64,000 nt of DNA from Dermanyssus gallinae (GCA_003439945.1 QVRM01005395.1:329001-393000), one strand, 5' to 3'; counted from the stretch's first letter, positions 52,190-62,890 are shown. Numbers and translations: made by a program. Notes: generated by a model from the letters alone, not told the origin.

Positions 52190-53200
52190 CGAAAAAAGTT
52201 CAAGTCTTGTGTTAAAAGCCAAATCATATGTTCTTAATTGACGGAAACGTTACGAACTGCTTATGGTGATAAAGCAGTATCCCGAAACACTGCGTATCCG
52301 TGGTACCCTTGATTTCGCGACAGACAATTGATTTCGGGAAGGCGTTCCAGGTAATAACAGATAAAGGTTTGTGATATCGCCGCCGAATTACTATCAGGGA
52401 GATGGCTGAGGAGCTAGAGTTATCTTATGGATCAGTTTTAATAGTTTGTACTGATATTTTATGCGTCACAGGTCTGGCAGCGAGGTTCGTTTTAAAAATG
52501 TTGAATTTCCGTCCGCAAATTAACGTCCGTCGGGAAATGTCCAAATTGAACTCTCAGGCGGTTGAAGACCCTGAATTGTTTCAGAGACTGATAACAAGAG
52601 AAAGGTCGTGGGTATATGATTATGACATCGAGACCAAAGCCTAATCTTCCCAGTGGTGCTTCCAGAGAAAGAAAGCCGATCGGAGAAGTTCAGACAGAGC
52701 AGAAGGTTCCTTTAACTGTTTTGCTGACTACAAAGGAATCATCTTTCACAAATGTTAGCCAGCGGTTCTACGTTCAATAGGGAATACTACCGCGAAATTT
52801 TGGGAAGATTGCGCTAGAACGTCCGAAGCAAGAGGCCTGAAATCTGGCAAACAATTCTCCATGACGACAATGCACCGGTGACACGTCGTTACTAATTTTT
52901 GATTATTTTATAATCATTTTGATTTTCATATTGCTGGAACCTTCCTGTTCGTTGGGTCTGGCTCCGTGCAGTTTTTTGTGTTTCTACGGATAAAATCATT
53001 GGGAGGGACAATGTTTCGAGACTATACAAAAGACAAAGAGATTTATGCGGGAGCAGTTCAACTTGATTCCGAGAGAAGGGTTTAAAAATGTTTCAAAGAC
53101 AGTGAAAGAAGGTGATATAAGCACATTGCAACAGGCGGCAGTCATTTTGAGGGAAACAAAAACACTTTAAAAAATTAAATATATGTTCTGTTTATAAATA
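52190..53200 (+). pseudogene. Mariner element 3, decayed transposase
   Basis: The plus strand gives, across frames, 'LTETLRTAYGDKAVSRN' (N-terminal helix-turn-helix), 'MAEELELSYGSV' (second helix-turn-helix), 'LFQRLITRERSWVYDYDIET' (the first catalytic Asp block; the usual 'GDESW' is 'RERSW') and 'SSQWCFQRKKA'. 'LHDDNAPVTRRY' carries the second Asp. The end has 'FETIQKTKRFMREQFNLIPR' and 'GGSHFEGN'. A 'SPDLAP' third-Asp box is not clear. It resembles the mauritiana/mellifera groups and differs from the copy at 6.0 kb. Stops and frameshifts abound, and terminal inverted repeats were not found. Confidence 0.8.
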
Positions 53201-53287
53201 TGTATCAGAACTTTTCAATCCGCATACATAGAGCGAGAGATCTACTTAAATATATAACGCGGCAAGAGCTGGTCATTCAGGAGCCTA

Positions 53288-53875
53288 TTATTTACTTAAT
53301 TTATATTTAGTTATAGCACCTGGGCTGCAAGGGTCGTAGTTAACTCTCACTTCGCTTACCTCCGATTTAATGCTCCTCAATGATGCTGTTTCAAAAATCT
53401 TTATGCACACCTCACTTATTTTGGTTCTCCAGTTTAACGTATAAACATCAAAGGCGCACGTTTTTTCCAGATTTGCTCCAGTTGCGATCCTGACCCTCTC
53501 CTGTATATGTGTTGGAAAGTTGCTGCCGCTTGTCGAAAAAGTGATCCCTAGGTACGTTAATTTGTTTACAGATTTTATTTTCGTTTCCCGGATTTGAAGT
53601 ACGTCACATCTGAACAAGCGGCCGGCTTTTCGAAATTTCATGGCTACGAAGTTTAAAGTTAAGCCCCAGTCAATCTCTAGGACTTCCTCATTCATAAAAG
53701 TTTCAAGGCATCACGGCTTGTTTCACTCTGAAACAGCTGCAACCAAAACCATCGTCTGCATGCCGCAAGATTCTGGCCCACTTTTGAGTCCAACCCGCCC
53801 TCATCCACTCTGACAGTCACCGTCAGAAGAACGGAAAATAGCAATGGGCTCAGTCCTGCACGACAACTATAGTGT
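53288..53875 (-). pseudogene. LINE RT palm/thumb fragment (element G)
   Basis: On the minus strand '[15 protein letters not shown]' (RT block 4) is followed by a 'CADDGFGCSCFRVKQ'-like block, a YADD box with Cys in place of Tyr. The thumb comes next in an open frame: 'IDWGLTLNFVAMKFRKAGRL', 'NKLTYLGITFSTSGSNFPTH' and 'IQERVRIATGANLE'. The thumb pattern ('AMKFR..GRL', 'YLG..FST.G..F..H') matches LINEs A and B, so it is a further member of that group. It is cut off at both ends. Confidence 0.75.
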
Positions 53876-53987
53876 AAGTCACCTTCTCTGCGATGCCGAT
53901 CCCGTTATCAATCAGCGCCGTGTAGTTTATCGTCAATCTTTTTCTAAGCCTCTTTATGGGGTATATTAATAAACGTATGTATGTATA

Positions 53988-54013
53988 TGTATATATATAT
54001 ATATATATATATA

Positions 54014-54052
<39 letters not shown>

Positions 54053-54101
54053 TACATAGATAAATATATATATATATATATAGATATATATACATATATA
54101 C

Positions 54102-54133
<32 letters not shown>

Positions 54134-54159
54134 CTATATATATATATATATAATATAAC

Positions 54160-54190
<31 letters not shown>

Positions 54191-54212
54191 TAAATATATA
54201 TATATATAGATA
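53988..54212. repeat. Long compound (TA)n microsatellite
   Basis: About 225 bp of TA repeats with GA, CA and AAA interruptions. It separates LINE G from the 3' end of LINE C. Confidence 0.95.
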
Positions 54213-54229
54213 CAAGTTTGTTTCACCAC

Positions 54230-54761
54230 AAATTGGTAGATATTACCTAAATTCATGTCGGCTGATAACGTCTTCACTACTGCATGCGTCGAACCAGCTT
54301 CTATTTCGTTGCATTGCAGTATGTGGCATCGGTCAATATTACCACACACAATATTTACATACACAATCTTTAATTTCAAAGCAATTCCCTTTTAGGCATA
54401 TATATTGGTGATAGCCATGCCAGGTAAGTCTGCAACGTACCCGTCTGTTCACTTGCATTCCCTGCTTCCAACGGTCTGTCGTGAATGCAGGACCGTCAGT
54501 GAAATTCTCCATGGCAAAGCTCAAATTACGCTTTTCTCTGTATGCGCGATATTGCTCTACGACGCGTGGGCTAAAAACGTATTTGTCCAAGATAAGATCT
54601 TTCACAAAGCTTCGCTCTTGGCATAGTTCCAAAGCCAAGGTTGTCGATGCGTTACGCGGCAGTCCGAGCATATATTTCACAAAATTTGGTTTTATTTTGG
54701 GTTTTTCTTTCATGTTATCTAACGTTAAGTTTAGTGCAATAGCCCGAAGGCAGTAAGTTAT
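54230..54761 (-). pseudogene. LINE C C-terminal Cys/His domain
   Basis: After the LINE B insertion the frame continues 'IKPNFVKYMLGLPRNASTTL', equivalent to 'IKPAFLKRDMGLHRSTRNRL' in LINE A. 'FTDGPAFTTDRWKQ' and 'RRVRCRLTWHGYHQYICLKG' come next. The Cys/His cluster begins 'CVCKYC' and, after a one-base shift, finishes 'CGNIDRCHILQC'. The order matches CICSRCGNFCARYHAASC of LINE A and CECNLCGKSCDLYHLQQC of LINE B. Such clusters are thought to bind nucleic acid during target-primed reverse transcription. Confidence 0.85.
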
Positions 54762-56743
54762 TGAATGTATTGTTTATTAACCAATATTTGGTTTATGCAC
54801 ATATGTGCTACAGCTCTCCTAAGTAAATTTCATCAACGACTTTGCTTTTGTACACTGTTGGAGATGATACAGATCACATGATTTGCCGCATAGGTTGCAT
54901 TCACACTCGGCTGATATCTCATGCCACCCATTTCGTATACATATCTTCATATGAAATCCATGCATTGCAAACCCAGTAACGAAGTATCTGTTTCTACAAC
55001 ATGGGCTCTTCCAGTAGTCTGTAGTCATCGCTCTAGTCTCATAAAAACGCAAATCAACATCCGCAAATTTATACTCCCATTCGGCAAGATGATTCTCAAA
55101 GGCCTCCGTTTTCGGTAAAGCATAAGTTGCCCTGAGCTCCTCCACAAAAAGTGGTGTCGAGGCCAACAGATACACAAGACGATTGCGGCTAGTGCGGTGA
55201 ACTACTAGCACTCTTTTTAGAAAGCTGGCTTTAGTTTTGTCAAGTACTTCCAGATTTGCTTTTGATAGGTGGGGCCATATGACCTGTATCCCGTAAGCAG
55301 CGGTCGGCGCAATCTTTAAATTAAAAAGTTTGAGAGCGACATCTAGTGACAACCGATGAGGCTCGGGATATTATGAAACGATAAAATGCCCTTACGAGCT
55401 CTTACCTCGATATGTTTAGTGAAATTTAAACCCTGCGTTGAAAAGATTACTCCAAGATAAGAAAAATGTTGAACAAAATCTATTGGTGCTGAGCTTAAGC
55501 GCAATTCGTCGTTTTCTTCGAGCCTACCTCCGCGGCGAAACTTCATTGCTTTCGTTTTTGCCACGTTTATCACTAGAGCATTTAGGTCAACAAACTTTTG
55601 TAGTGAAGCAAGCGATTGCTGCAGATGAAATCGACTCCGGGAGTAGAGGACGAGGTCATCAGCATACATGAGTGTACTAACTTGCGGGTGTCGACGCTGG
55701 ATTTTGTCCGGGAGATCGCTCACCAATATTGAAAATAATAGCGGGCTAAGATTATCGCCTTGTGCAACTCCTGTAGTCTGAGTAATAGGGGTGTGTTCAG
55801 TTACCCCGTCGTCGATGATTACATACCCCTCCTGCAGCATAGCTTGTAATAACTTCAGTATTACCGCTGGAACACCACATAGCGCTAATTTCTCTAGGAT
55901 TATTGTTCGTGACGCCGTATCAAAAGCCGCCTTAAAGTCTACGAAAACAGCAAAAAGAAAGTTACGTTTAACCCGGAGAGTCATTTGAATACTATTGAGA
56001 AGAACGGAGCAAGCCGTCATCGTCGACCTCCCTCGCCTAAAGCCGTGCTGCTGCTCTGGCAGGCACTCGGTACTTTCCAAAAAATCTTCTAGTCGACGTG
56101 CTACCAATGCTGACAGTACTTTCTAAATGACGCTTTTCTTTGCTATGCCACGGTACGACGAAGGTATCAAGGGATCCCCTTTTCCCTTCGGTAACACACT
56201 TAAAAGGCTGAGTTTCCATTTTTCAGGTAAGTGCGATGTCTTCAAGATTTCGTTGAAGAGAGAAGCAAAACAAGGAGCCAGAATAATCGCCTGCTGCAGA
56301 TGTTCATTCCGAACGAGGTCTGGGCCCGCAGCCTTTCCTGACGGCGCTTTCATTATCACATCCACAACCTCCGAGATACCGATAGGGCGAACCAGCTCCT
56401 GTCGAGCTTTGGCTGTCCTTTGTCCCCAAACGGAGACGTATATCGGGATGCAACTAGGAATCGTTGATGAGCTGGCAGACATCTGTCGAAAATAACTACG
56501 CAGCCTCTCAGGTGATACTGGACAGGCTGTTGAGCGCATCTCGGAGCGTAGCCATTTATGTGGATGAAGCTGGGACTGTCTGACAAGCTTGTTTTGTGCT
56601 TCTATCTCGTGCTCCAGTTTAGCTCTACGCACCGCCTTTTTATAGATCCGACTGGCATTCGTATACAGGAAGGTAATTTCCGGACGAATTTTTTGCCAAG
56701 ATATACGTCTGAATCATACAGTGTTTCAGAGATCGGCATACTC
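54762..56743 (-). mobile_element. Non-LTR retrotransposon B, nested in LINE C, with 13-bp TSD
   Basis: A 5'-truncated LINE of about 1.98 kb. Target-site duplications GGCAGTAAGTTAT lie at 54749-54761 and 56744-56756. It contains the endonuclease-RT linker, the RT and the C-terminal domain. The 3' end, 'TTAATAAACAATACATTCA', has an AATAAA signal about ten bases from the end and no long poly-A tail. LINE B is therefore younger than LINE C. Confidence 0.9.
54819..56632 (-). pseudogene. LINE B reverse transcriptase polyprotein
   Basis: The linker frame 'RRAKLEHEIEAQNKLVRQSQ' leads to RT blocks 'KAAGPDLVRNEHLQQA', 'LPEKWKLSLLSVLPKGKGDP' and 'SSYRGIAKKSVI'. A TAG at 56123 stands where LINE A has Tyr. 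'EQQHGFRRGRSTMTACSVLL', 'FVDFKAAFDTASR', 'TGVAQGDNLSPLLFSILVSD' and 'STLMYADDLVLYSRSR' (intact YADD) follow, then 'AMKFRRGGRLEENDELRL' and 'FSYLGVIFSTQGLNFTKHIE'. A frameshift near 55350 separates this from 'LSLDVALKLFNLKIAPTAAYG', 'IQVIWPHLSKANLEVLDK' and the CECNLCGKSCDLYHLQQC cluster. One stop plus one frameshift is modest damage, so the element is relatively recent. The window has no endonuclease for this copy. Confidence 0.9.
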
Positions 56744-57547
56744 GGCAGTAAGTTATAATCGAAGCTATTTTTATCTTAAAAAGGTTTATTCCAGTCTTAA
56801 TGTAAATTTGTGTAAGATCTCCGAGTAGCGTCATGGCCGATACTGCTTTTGCACGCTTGTTCTCTATGTGTTTTGTAAAAGATAGGCCGGATGTCAAGGT
56901 TACCCCGAGGTAGCTAAATTGACTTACTAATTTGATATTTTGGTTATTAACCCTGATGATATAGTCAAGACTGGCGTATCGGCCTCCTCGGGAAAATCGA
57001 AGGATTTTTGTCTTGGATGCATTAATTGTCAGCTTATATTGTGCGCACCATTGGCTCATTTCATTGAGGTAAAACTGTAAATGTGGTCTTGACTTGGCCA
57101 TTATGATAAGATCGTCAGCGTAGAATACATGCGGACCTTTAGCATTTCGTAGTGTTTGGCTTAACGCTGCGACATATAAGATGAATAAGAAAGGGCTTGC
57201 CGTGTCGCCTTGTGCCAGGCCAATGGTCTGTTTAACTTCTTGCGCAATGCAGTGAGGCCCATTTCTACTTGTGATGTAGTTTGCAGTGAGAATGCTCCTC
57301 ATAAGTTGAACATTCGACCTTTGATGCCAAAGTGATGTAGCATAGCTTCCAGGAGGCGGTCTCTAGGTACACTATCAAAAGCGGTTTTGAAGTCAACAAA
57401 CGCTGCGTAGGTCATCTGTGCGTTGTTGAAGCGTTTCTGCACGTGACGAAGGACTTCCGTGAGAGCTCGTTCTGTTGACCGACCTTCCAAGAACCCATTC
57501 TGTTCCGTAGGTATTAGGTCTTTACATTCGCTATGTAGTCGGGTCAC
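56744..57547 (-). pseudogene. LINE C reverse transcriptase
   Basis: The first frame (57547-57299) reads 'LIPTEQNGFLEGRSTERALT' and 'YAAFVDFKTAFDSVPRDRLL', the RT block with the first catalytic Asp. A one-base loss at 57299-57302 shifts into the next frame: 'MRSILTANYITSRNG', 'KQTIGLAQGDTASPFLFILY', 'HVFYADDLIIMAKSR' (intact YADD), 'LRFSRGGRY' and 'FSYLGVTLTSGLSFTKHIEN'. It ends at 'INLFKIKIASIITY', exactly where LINE B is inserted. Beyond that point the apparent frame down to 56640 belongs to LINE B. The overlap TTATGA at the frameshift is most simply a deletion. Confidence 0.9.
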
Positions 57548-57574
57548 AATTATTGAGGTTAATATTTTGTAGAT

Positions 57575-57640
57575 ATTTATATATATATACCCACCTCAAA
57601 ATAACTTGTTCGTATATATATATATATATATATAAACGGT
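57575..57640. repeat. (TA)n tracts at the 5' edge of LINE C
   Basis: Two short TA runs at about 57575-57590 and 57615-57634. Confidence 0.85.
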
Positions 57641-58980
57641 TTCTTGCATTTCGACCCGTCTCAGAGTTCCCAAGCACTTGTCATCTCAGTGGTCGTTTGG
57701 CATACGCGTATGTTTAAGGTTTAGAGGGAAACTGCAAGGAACCGGAATTTACTAGTCAACGTACAGTGCTTCTACTTCTGATAAGTCCCCTAGCATGGCA
57801 ATGGCAACTATACGTGCGCACAGCGTATTTGCTTTAGGCCAACAAATGATGTGTTTTGTTTTTTCGTGTCAAAAGAGGCGTAGCTAAACCAAACATGCTA
57901 TTCGTACGAAGTGATTATACGCAAGACCCGCTCTTTATTGAGACATTTTCTGTCATACTGAACTACCTCTAAACCTGTCGGTACATTCAGGTTAGAATAT
58001 AATGCATCGCTTCGACATCGCTCTGTGTTTGAGCAGTTATATATTGTAATTGCCTGAAAACGTTGAGCATTAAAACCTACTTAATCGCTCAACTAATTTG
58101 TAGTGGACGTTTCATAGTATTTTGCCGAAATCTTTTAGAAAGTTGTAACTTAGATAAGCAAGTTAGGCTAATTATACGAACTTAACTTTCTTACTGGTTC
58201 TGTTCGTGATCTGGCTCTGAAAATAAAAGACCTGTGTAAAGGCCTAGATAAGCGTTGATAATCTACCAAGTCTGTCGAATTAACAATGCTTATTTAGCAC
58301 CCTAGCTAGAGAACATCCCCAAATAGCGCATAATTTAGCAAAATCCAGACAGTAACTATAGAGCTCAGTTCTTACTAACTTTGTCGAGCTGCTCCTTATC
58401 CAGTGCTCTATCATGCAGTGTAATTTCAGCTGGACGTTTTATACTTTACGAATAAATGTAACAAATAACTTGCCTGTTATAAAAACGATTTTTAGCGCGC
58501 TGTTTTGATCTAATTTATACTGACTGAAACTGTTCTCAAGTTCAAAGGAGCATCACCAGATTCTTACGAACTATCTACATGCACTGGTCAACGTACACAC
58601 TTTGCTAAGCGCAACCCATCCGAAAAATGCGGTTGTGCACGCGGACACCGCGGCACGGAAAGCCCTAGCAAACGCGGGCCGGTAGTGTGGAGCTCCAACC
58701 CACTTAAAGCCAGCCATGTTCCCGTCCCCTGGTCTGACTGGGAACTGCTTGCACAAAGCATCAAACAGTCAAGAGGGGGAAGTTGACAACTTCTGGCGGA
58801 TTTGTTCCCTGGGAGCCACAGGGAGGTCCTAGTCTTCTCCTGTAGTATACTTTTGAAATCTTGTGTTCCTTGGTTCCAGAAATGTGTTGATCCCTCATTT
58901 TGTTGATGATGTCACGTAGGTTAAACGTTTTTATGTTCCTTATAAGCTCCAGTAGGTGTGTGCGTTGCTCCACCCCCGTA
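57640..58980. other. No recognised feature
   Basis: The short open frames here carry no motif. A 'GTGTGGAGCTCCAACCCACTTA' block near 58685 faintly recalls repeat R4, but is too short to call. Confidence 0.4.
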
Positions 58981-58984
58981 AGTT

Positions 58985-59480
58985 GAGCTAGCCTCTGATG
59001 TTTGGGATCAGGTAACGGAGGCTGGCGCCTGGAGCACCCTTTTGTAGGCCGTCCCACTTCGCCTACTAGAAGTCGATTGTGCGCTGACGTTGCTCTTCTT
59101 TTTTTAAGCCCGGGGTTATCCCATAAGCGGCAGCACTCGGATCGTTTTGGCGAGAACGAGAGCCGCCGCTGTGCTTACCGTGCTATACGCCGCGATTACC
59201 CTGAGGGCTCCGACCCTCTGGGCCCGACTCAGGCGGGTCCTGTTTGCGGCGAATTCTAGTGTACAGGTAGGCCAGGCCGGGCAACTGACTCGGCCGCGGA
59301 CATAATGATACGTCTTCTGAGGTGCTGCGGTCCGTAGGTGTTCGGCATGAGCCGTGCGAAGTTGTTGGCATCCTCTACTGCTTTCTCCGTCACCCGCCGT
59401 ACGTGTTCAGTACCACAGGACTCTCATCAAAGGTAACCCCAAAGTACCTCGCGTTGTTAACAAGTGCGATATCCTGGTCT
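58985..59480 (-). pseudogene. R1-like LINE RT thumb/C-terminal fragment
   Basis: The minus strand reads, over two or three frames, 'RYFGVTFDES' ('YLGV.FD'), 'TEKAVEDANNFARLMPNTYG' and 'PQHLRRRIIMSAAESV'. It continues 'VGALRVIAAYSTVSTAAALV' and 'LAKTIRVLPL', and finally a 'W.G..KG......LIP.I' end near 59000. This succession ('L..LMPN..GP...RR.L...V.S..LYGAP.W' then 'R..AYRTVS..A..V.AG..P..L') is the post-RT region of R1/R1-like LINEs. It is decayed, and the RT palm is absent. Confidence 0.7.
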
Positions 59481-59557
59481 TCTGGGCGAATGTGGGGGGC
59501 GGGGCATTTTCTTTGACCCGCCAGGAGGACATATGGATCTTACCTGTACCATAATAT

Positions 59558-59860
59558 TTGATCCAAGTCTTCACACATTTTCAAGGCCTGTCTGTTAAAT
59601 ACAAGGGCAATACAGAAGATTCATTTTTATCTTCTACTGAATCTGCAGGACAAATTTATGCAGAGGTGAAAACATCTCTGTGCCGAGAAGATGCTATACA
59701 GTGCGACGAAGTAATTATCATGCTAGTTCGGCTCAGTGAAAACATTGCTATGTTAACAAAGGGCTTCCCAACACAAGTCAGGGCGACCATGCATACCTTT
59801 GTGTGGGACACTTGTCACAAACGTATTCGTTTACAAGGACCTGGGCGTTACACGATGTAG
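59558..59860 (+). CDS. Hypothetical ORF, 100 codons
   Basis: A clean frame from an ATG to TAG with a protein-like composition ('QIYAEVKTSLCREDAIQCDE', 'EVIIMLVRLSENIAMLTKGF', 'TMHTFVWDTCHKRIRLQGPG'). I recognise no family. No ribosomal or splice context is available to judge it. It could be an exon of a host gene or a retroelement ORF fragment. It lies directly upstream of 59.9-60.2 kb, where I see nothing. Confidence 0.3.
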   Translation: MIQVFTHFQGLSVKYKGNTEDSFLSSTESAGQIYAEVKTSLCREDAIQCDEVIIMLVRLSENIAMLTKGFPTQVRATMHTFVWDTCHKRIRLQGPGRYTM

Positions 59861-60237
59861 AGTTTAGGTAGGCGTGAGGCATCTTGGGTACGGCGAAATC
59901 TATGCTACGCCGTTCTGATCTTATCGTTGTTGTCCGCAGGACCAGTGATCGGCGCTCTAATCGAGAGACTCACGTGTGATTATTTATTCAGCGATTTAAT
60001 TTTAGCTTCCGGCCAAATAAGCTATGAAGTCATGCGGCGACAATTCAACTCCGCCCACGTTGTTGTGTTGGATTAAGTCAATTTGCTTTTTGCTTAGTCA
60101 GTGATGAGCCGAACATCGTTCTGTTGACCAAGCATTATGTAACTCTGTGTTAAGTACCCCTTTTGCTAATAGTAAAGAGAAGAAGTTTAGCTATTGTTTA
60201 GTTATTTGCATGTTGTAGTAGTATGGATGAGAGTGCT

Positions 60238-60280
60238 GATATATATATATATATATATCTCCCTCTCTCTCTCTCTCTCT

Positions 60281-60352
<72 letters not shown>
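60238..60352. repeat. CT-TA-AG palindromic microsatellite
   Basis: A TA run, then (CT)n, then TATA... and (AG)n: 'CTCTCTCTCTCTCTCT' (about 60262-60282) is the reverse complement of 'AGAGAGAGAGAGAGAG' (about 60329-60352). The central TA run is itself self-complementary, so the whole is one near-perfect hairpin of about 90 bp. Confidence 0.9.
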
Positions 60353-60353
<1 letters not shown>

Positions 60354-60399
60354 AGAAGAAATATTGTTTAAGACTAGTCGGTAAAAACGAATAACAGTA

Positions 60400-61870
60400 A
60401 GATGGTTTGGTGCGGTCTCTGCCCTCTAGACGTACGCCTGCTGATATGACGTCTGTCCGGAACCGCCCCCTTCGCCTCAATAGGGCAGGATCGAAGCAAT
60501 CAGTTATAGCGTAGATGTTGTACTAACGTAGAATTGCAGTACAGGTAGTTGTGGGAGTGACGGTAGTAGTAGTAGTTGAGGTAACCATTAATAATAGTTG
60601 TACTAACTAATGAGAGTTGTAATCGTAGCAGCAGAGGCAGTGGCAGCAGCAGCAACCGACAAATCCTACCGTCTGGGTTTCTCTGATAACGGCTACCGAC
60701 ACAGTGGATCACGGTGAGAATTTTTTCTCCCATCAGGATCGTCAGCTGGACGGGTCCACGCTCGGGCTAGTTTGGCGCAGGCAATTCGCCGGCCAATCCG
60801 GCGCCACGGCTGCCTCCTGTCTTCACTGCAACAACGGGCCTTGCGCTGTAGTTGACACGGTGATACGAACGGAGTGTTGCTGACATTCGTACTGAGATAA
60901 ACAAAAAAGATTTCTATATATATATAGGGAGAGAGAGGAAGAAAGATATACAGAGAGAGAGAGATAAGGAGATAGATAAGTATAGAAAGGGAGAGCAGCA
61001 ACATAGCCATGTTCCCGTTGATGGCAAAACCGCAGGCTAAAGAGAGACTAACTAGCGTTGGTAACCAGCCGTCCGTCAGATGCAGCCTAATCGTGGTCAA
61101 TGGGACAGATCACCCGTTACACGCATGGTGCTAATGATCATAATCAGAATGATGATGATGATGACGATGAAGGTAATATCGTAGTAACCATAAGGGGGTG
61201 GTAATGATGACGCAATGCTGATGAGGATGTTACTCGGTTTCACTTTTTGGCTGGCTGCGATTTTGTTAAACACTCGTGTCAATTGGCGATTGGGGGTGAG
61301 GGTGGCGGCACGCCAATGCTACTGTTTGCTATACCATTTCCGACTTGCTGATAGATATGGCCAGGTTTCCGCTCGGCGTAGCCGCGGTAACGCCAGGGTG
61401 TTCAAGTTCAGTTGCTCAAAGTTTAGGATGGCGGGTTTACGTAAGTTCGTATATACATATATATATATATATATAAATATATAGGATGTCCGGATTTAAT
61501 TACCTGAAACTTTGGGGTATGGTCAAGCTTGATAAAATCATTTTTGCCAATGGAAAGGGGGAGCGGAAATAGCTTGTATAGAAGTGAGATGACTTTTAAT
61601 GAATGTCTCTGAGTTGTGATATAAGGTGTGACTGTCCCGACATACGTTTACAAACGTTTACACGATTGTGATAAAGCCCGTTTCTGAATTGAAGAACCGA
61701 GCATTATTGCGCATTCTACATTGTCTGTATTATACCCGGGCTTAGCAGGGACTATTGTAATATTAAAAAGGATTTGCAAAATTATATTTTTTACTTTTGC
61801 ATGTTCGAGCTTTCACGCCCAGGTTTTTCCATTAAGCGTGCACAATCAATATGCTCAGACGAATGTTGTC
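60400..61870. other. Mixed simple repeats, no recognised gene
   Basis: GAGA and GAT repeats lie at 60925-60985 and 61140-61170, with TA at 61450-61480. The segment 61480-61870 begins 'GGATGTCCGGATTTAATTACCTGAAACTTTGGGG' and might be a transposon end belonging to the DDE copies that follow. No gene. Confidence 0.35.
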
Positions 61871-62430
61871 TTAAGTGAAACAATTTTGGTACCAAATTGG
61901 TAAAGCTGCTGTTTGTAGTTCCAAAATAATTCAAATCTCCCGATGGCCATATCGGATGTGAGTGTAAACATGCAACCACTATGTTCGTTTTTTGTCAATC
62001 AAATCGCTCGTCAAACCTATATAAACTCACAAAACTTCTTTTTGAGTTTAGATCGCGTCAGACAAGAAACAAATCCCGTAGCGATAGCAAAGTTCTCGAA
62101 TGGTTCTAGCAACAGTAACTATTCTGCGGATCAGATCGATAGGAGACTCAACGGGAGTTGCATAGACTAGATTCTCTATTGTTGTTAGTAGAGAGCAGAT
62201 TTGATTTAACTCATAACGGGGTGTAATTAATTAACAATTAGATTCCTTAGGTTGCCCCAAAAGAAAAAGTCAAGACTGAATAGATCGGGTGACCGCGGCG
62301 GCCTAGCTTGTGGACCGCCTCAGCCAATCAAGCGATTGGCGAAGGCCTCATCCAGATAGTTCCGAACCTGAAGTGTGTTGTGTGCTGGGGCACCACCGAT
62401 TTGATTTATTGGGGCCACCTGAAGGATCTA
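61870..62430 (-). pseudogene. DDE transposase 3' part, copy 1 (minus)
   Basis: The minus strand from 62430 reads 'GGAPAHNTLQVRNYLDEAFA' (second catalytic position, with Gly in place of the usual Asp of 'DGAPAH'). 'NRLIG.GGPQARPPRSPDLF' follows, the third-Asp block, then 'SLDFFFWGNLRNLIVN'. After a gap it reads 'VYATPVESPIDLIRRIVTVA' ('VY.TPV...EDL..RI..A'). It ends near 61870 in a 'TTACCAATTTGGTACCAAA'-type sequence. Stops interrupt it. Confidence 0.7.
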
Positions 62431-62760
62431 GTCTATGCTTCCGTTAAATCTCCTGTTGATCTGATTGACGGAATAGTTACTGCTACAGGAATCATTCGGG
62501 AGACGTTTGGTGCCTTTAAATGCAGGCAACAAGAGGTTTGCCATTCCACCGAATGTGCTTGTTGGCCGGTTCGAGCCAGATTTGAACAAAAATAAAAGCA
62601 TACCTGAGCTTCTACAGGTTTGACTAGTGACTTGATTGACAAAGAAAGCAAACATAGTTGCTGCATGTATGCACTCGCACTCAATCTAGCCATCGGGAGA
62701 TTTGAGTTACTTTGCAACCACAGATGTCAGCTGTACCAATTTGGTACCAAAATGTACGTA
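62410..62760 (+). pseudogene. DDE transposase 3' end, copy 2 (plus)
   Basis: In the open frame 62308-62595 the second half reads 'YWGHLKDLVYASVKSPVDLI' and 'DGIVTATGIIRETFGAF', the end of the same transposase as copy 1 but on the opposite strand. The following bases to about 62760 are the inverted match of 61870-62060, ending 'ACCAATTTGGTACCAAAATG'. The first half of that frame (before about 62405) is antisense to copy 1. Confidence 0.7.
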
Positions 62761-62890
62761 TGTATGAAATCTCTTTACCTGAAGTCATCAGTGAGATCAC
62801 GAGACTACCCCCGCTACCGTTGTACGGACGATTGAAAAGGAGAACAATCGACGAGACCATACAATCAATACCTGGATAGCGCGGACAGAC

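Larger units (their letters stand above)
54230..57575 (-). mobile_element. Non-LTR retrotransposon C, interrupted by LINE B
   Basis: LINE C lies on the minus strand in two pieces. The RT piece spans 57575-56744 and the C-terminal piece spans 54761-54230. Between them sits LINE B (54762-56743), bordered by the duplicated 13-mer GGCAGTAAGTTAT. Across the insertion the LINE C reading frame is continuous: 'KIKIASIITYC' on one side is followed by 'LRAIALNLTLDNMKEKPKIK' on the other, with the same length as in LINE A. The 5' half of LINE C is missing. Confidence 0.9.

Noticed and set aside
57299..57302. TTATGA overlap in LINE C as programmed translational coupling or frameshifting
   Set aside because: It lies inside the RT domain, where LINEs A and B have a continuous frame; a one-base deletion is the simpler reading.
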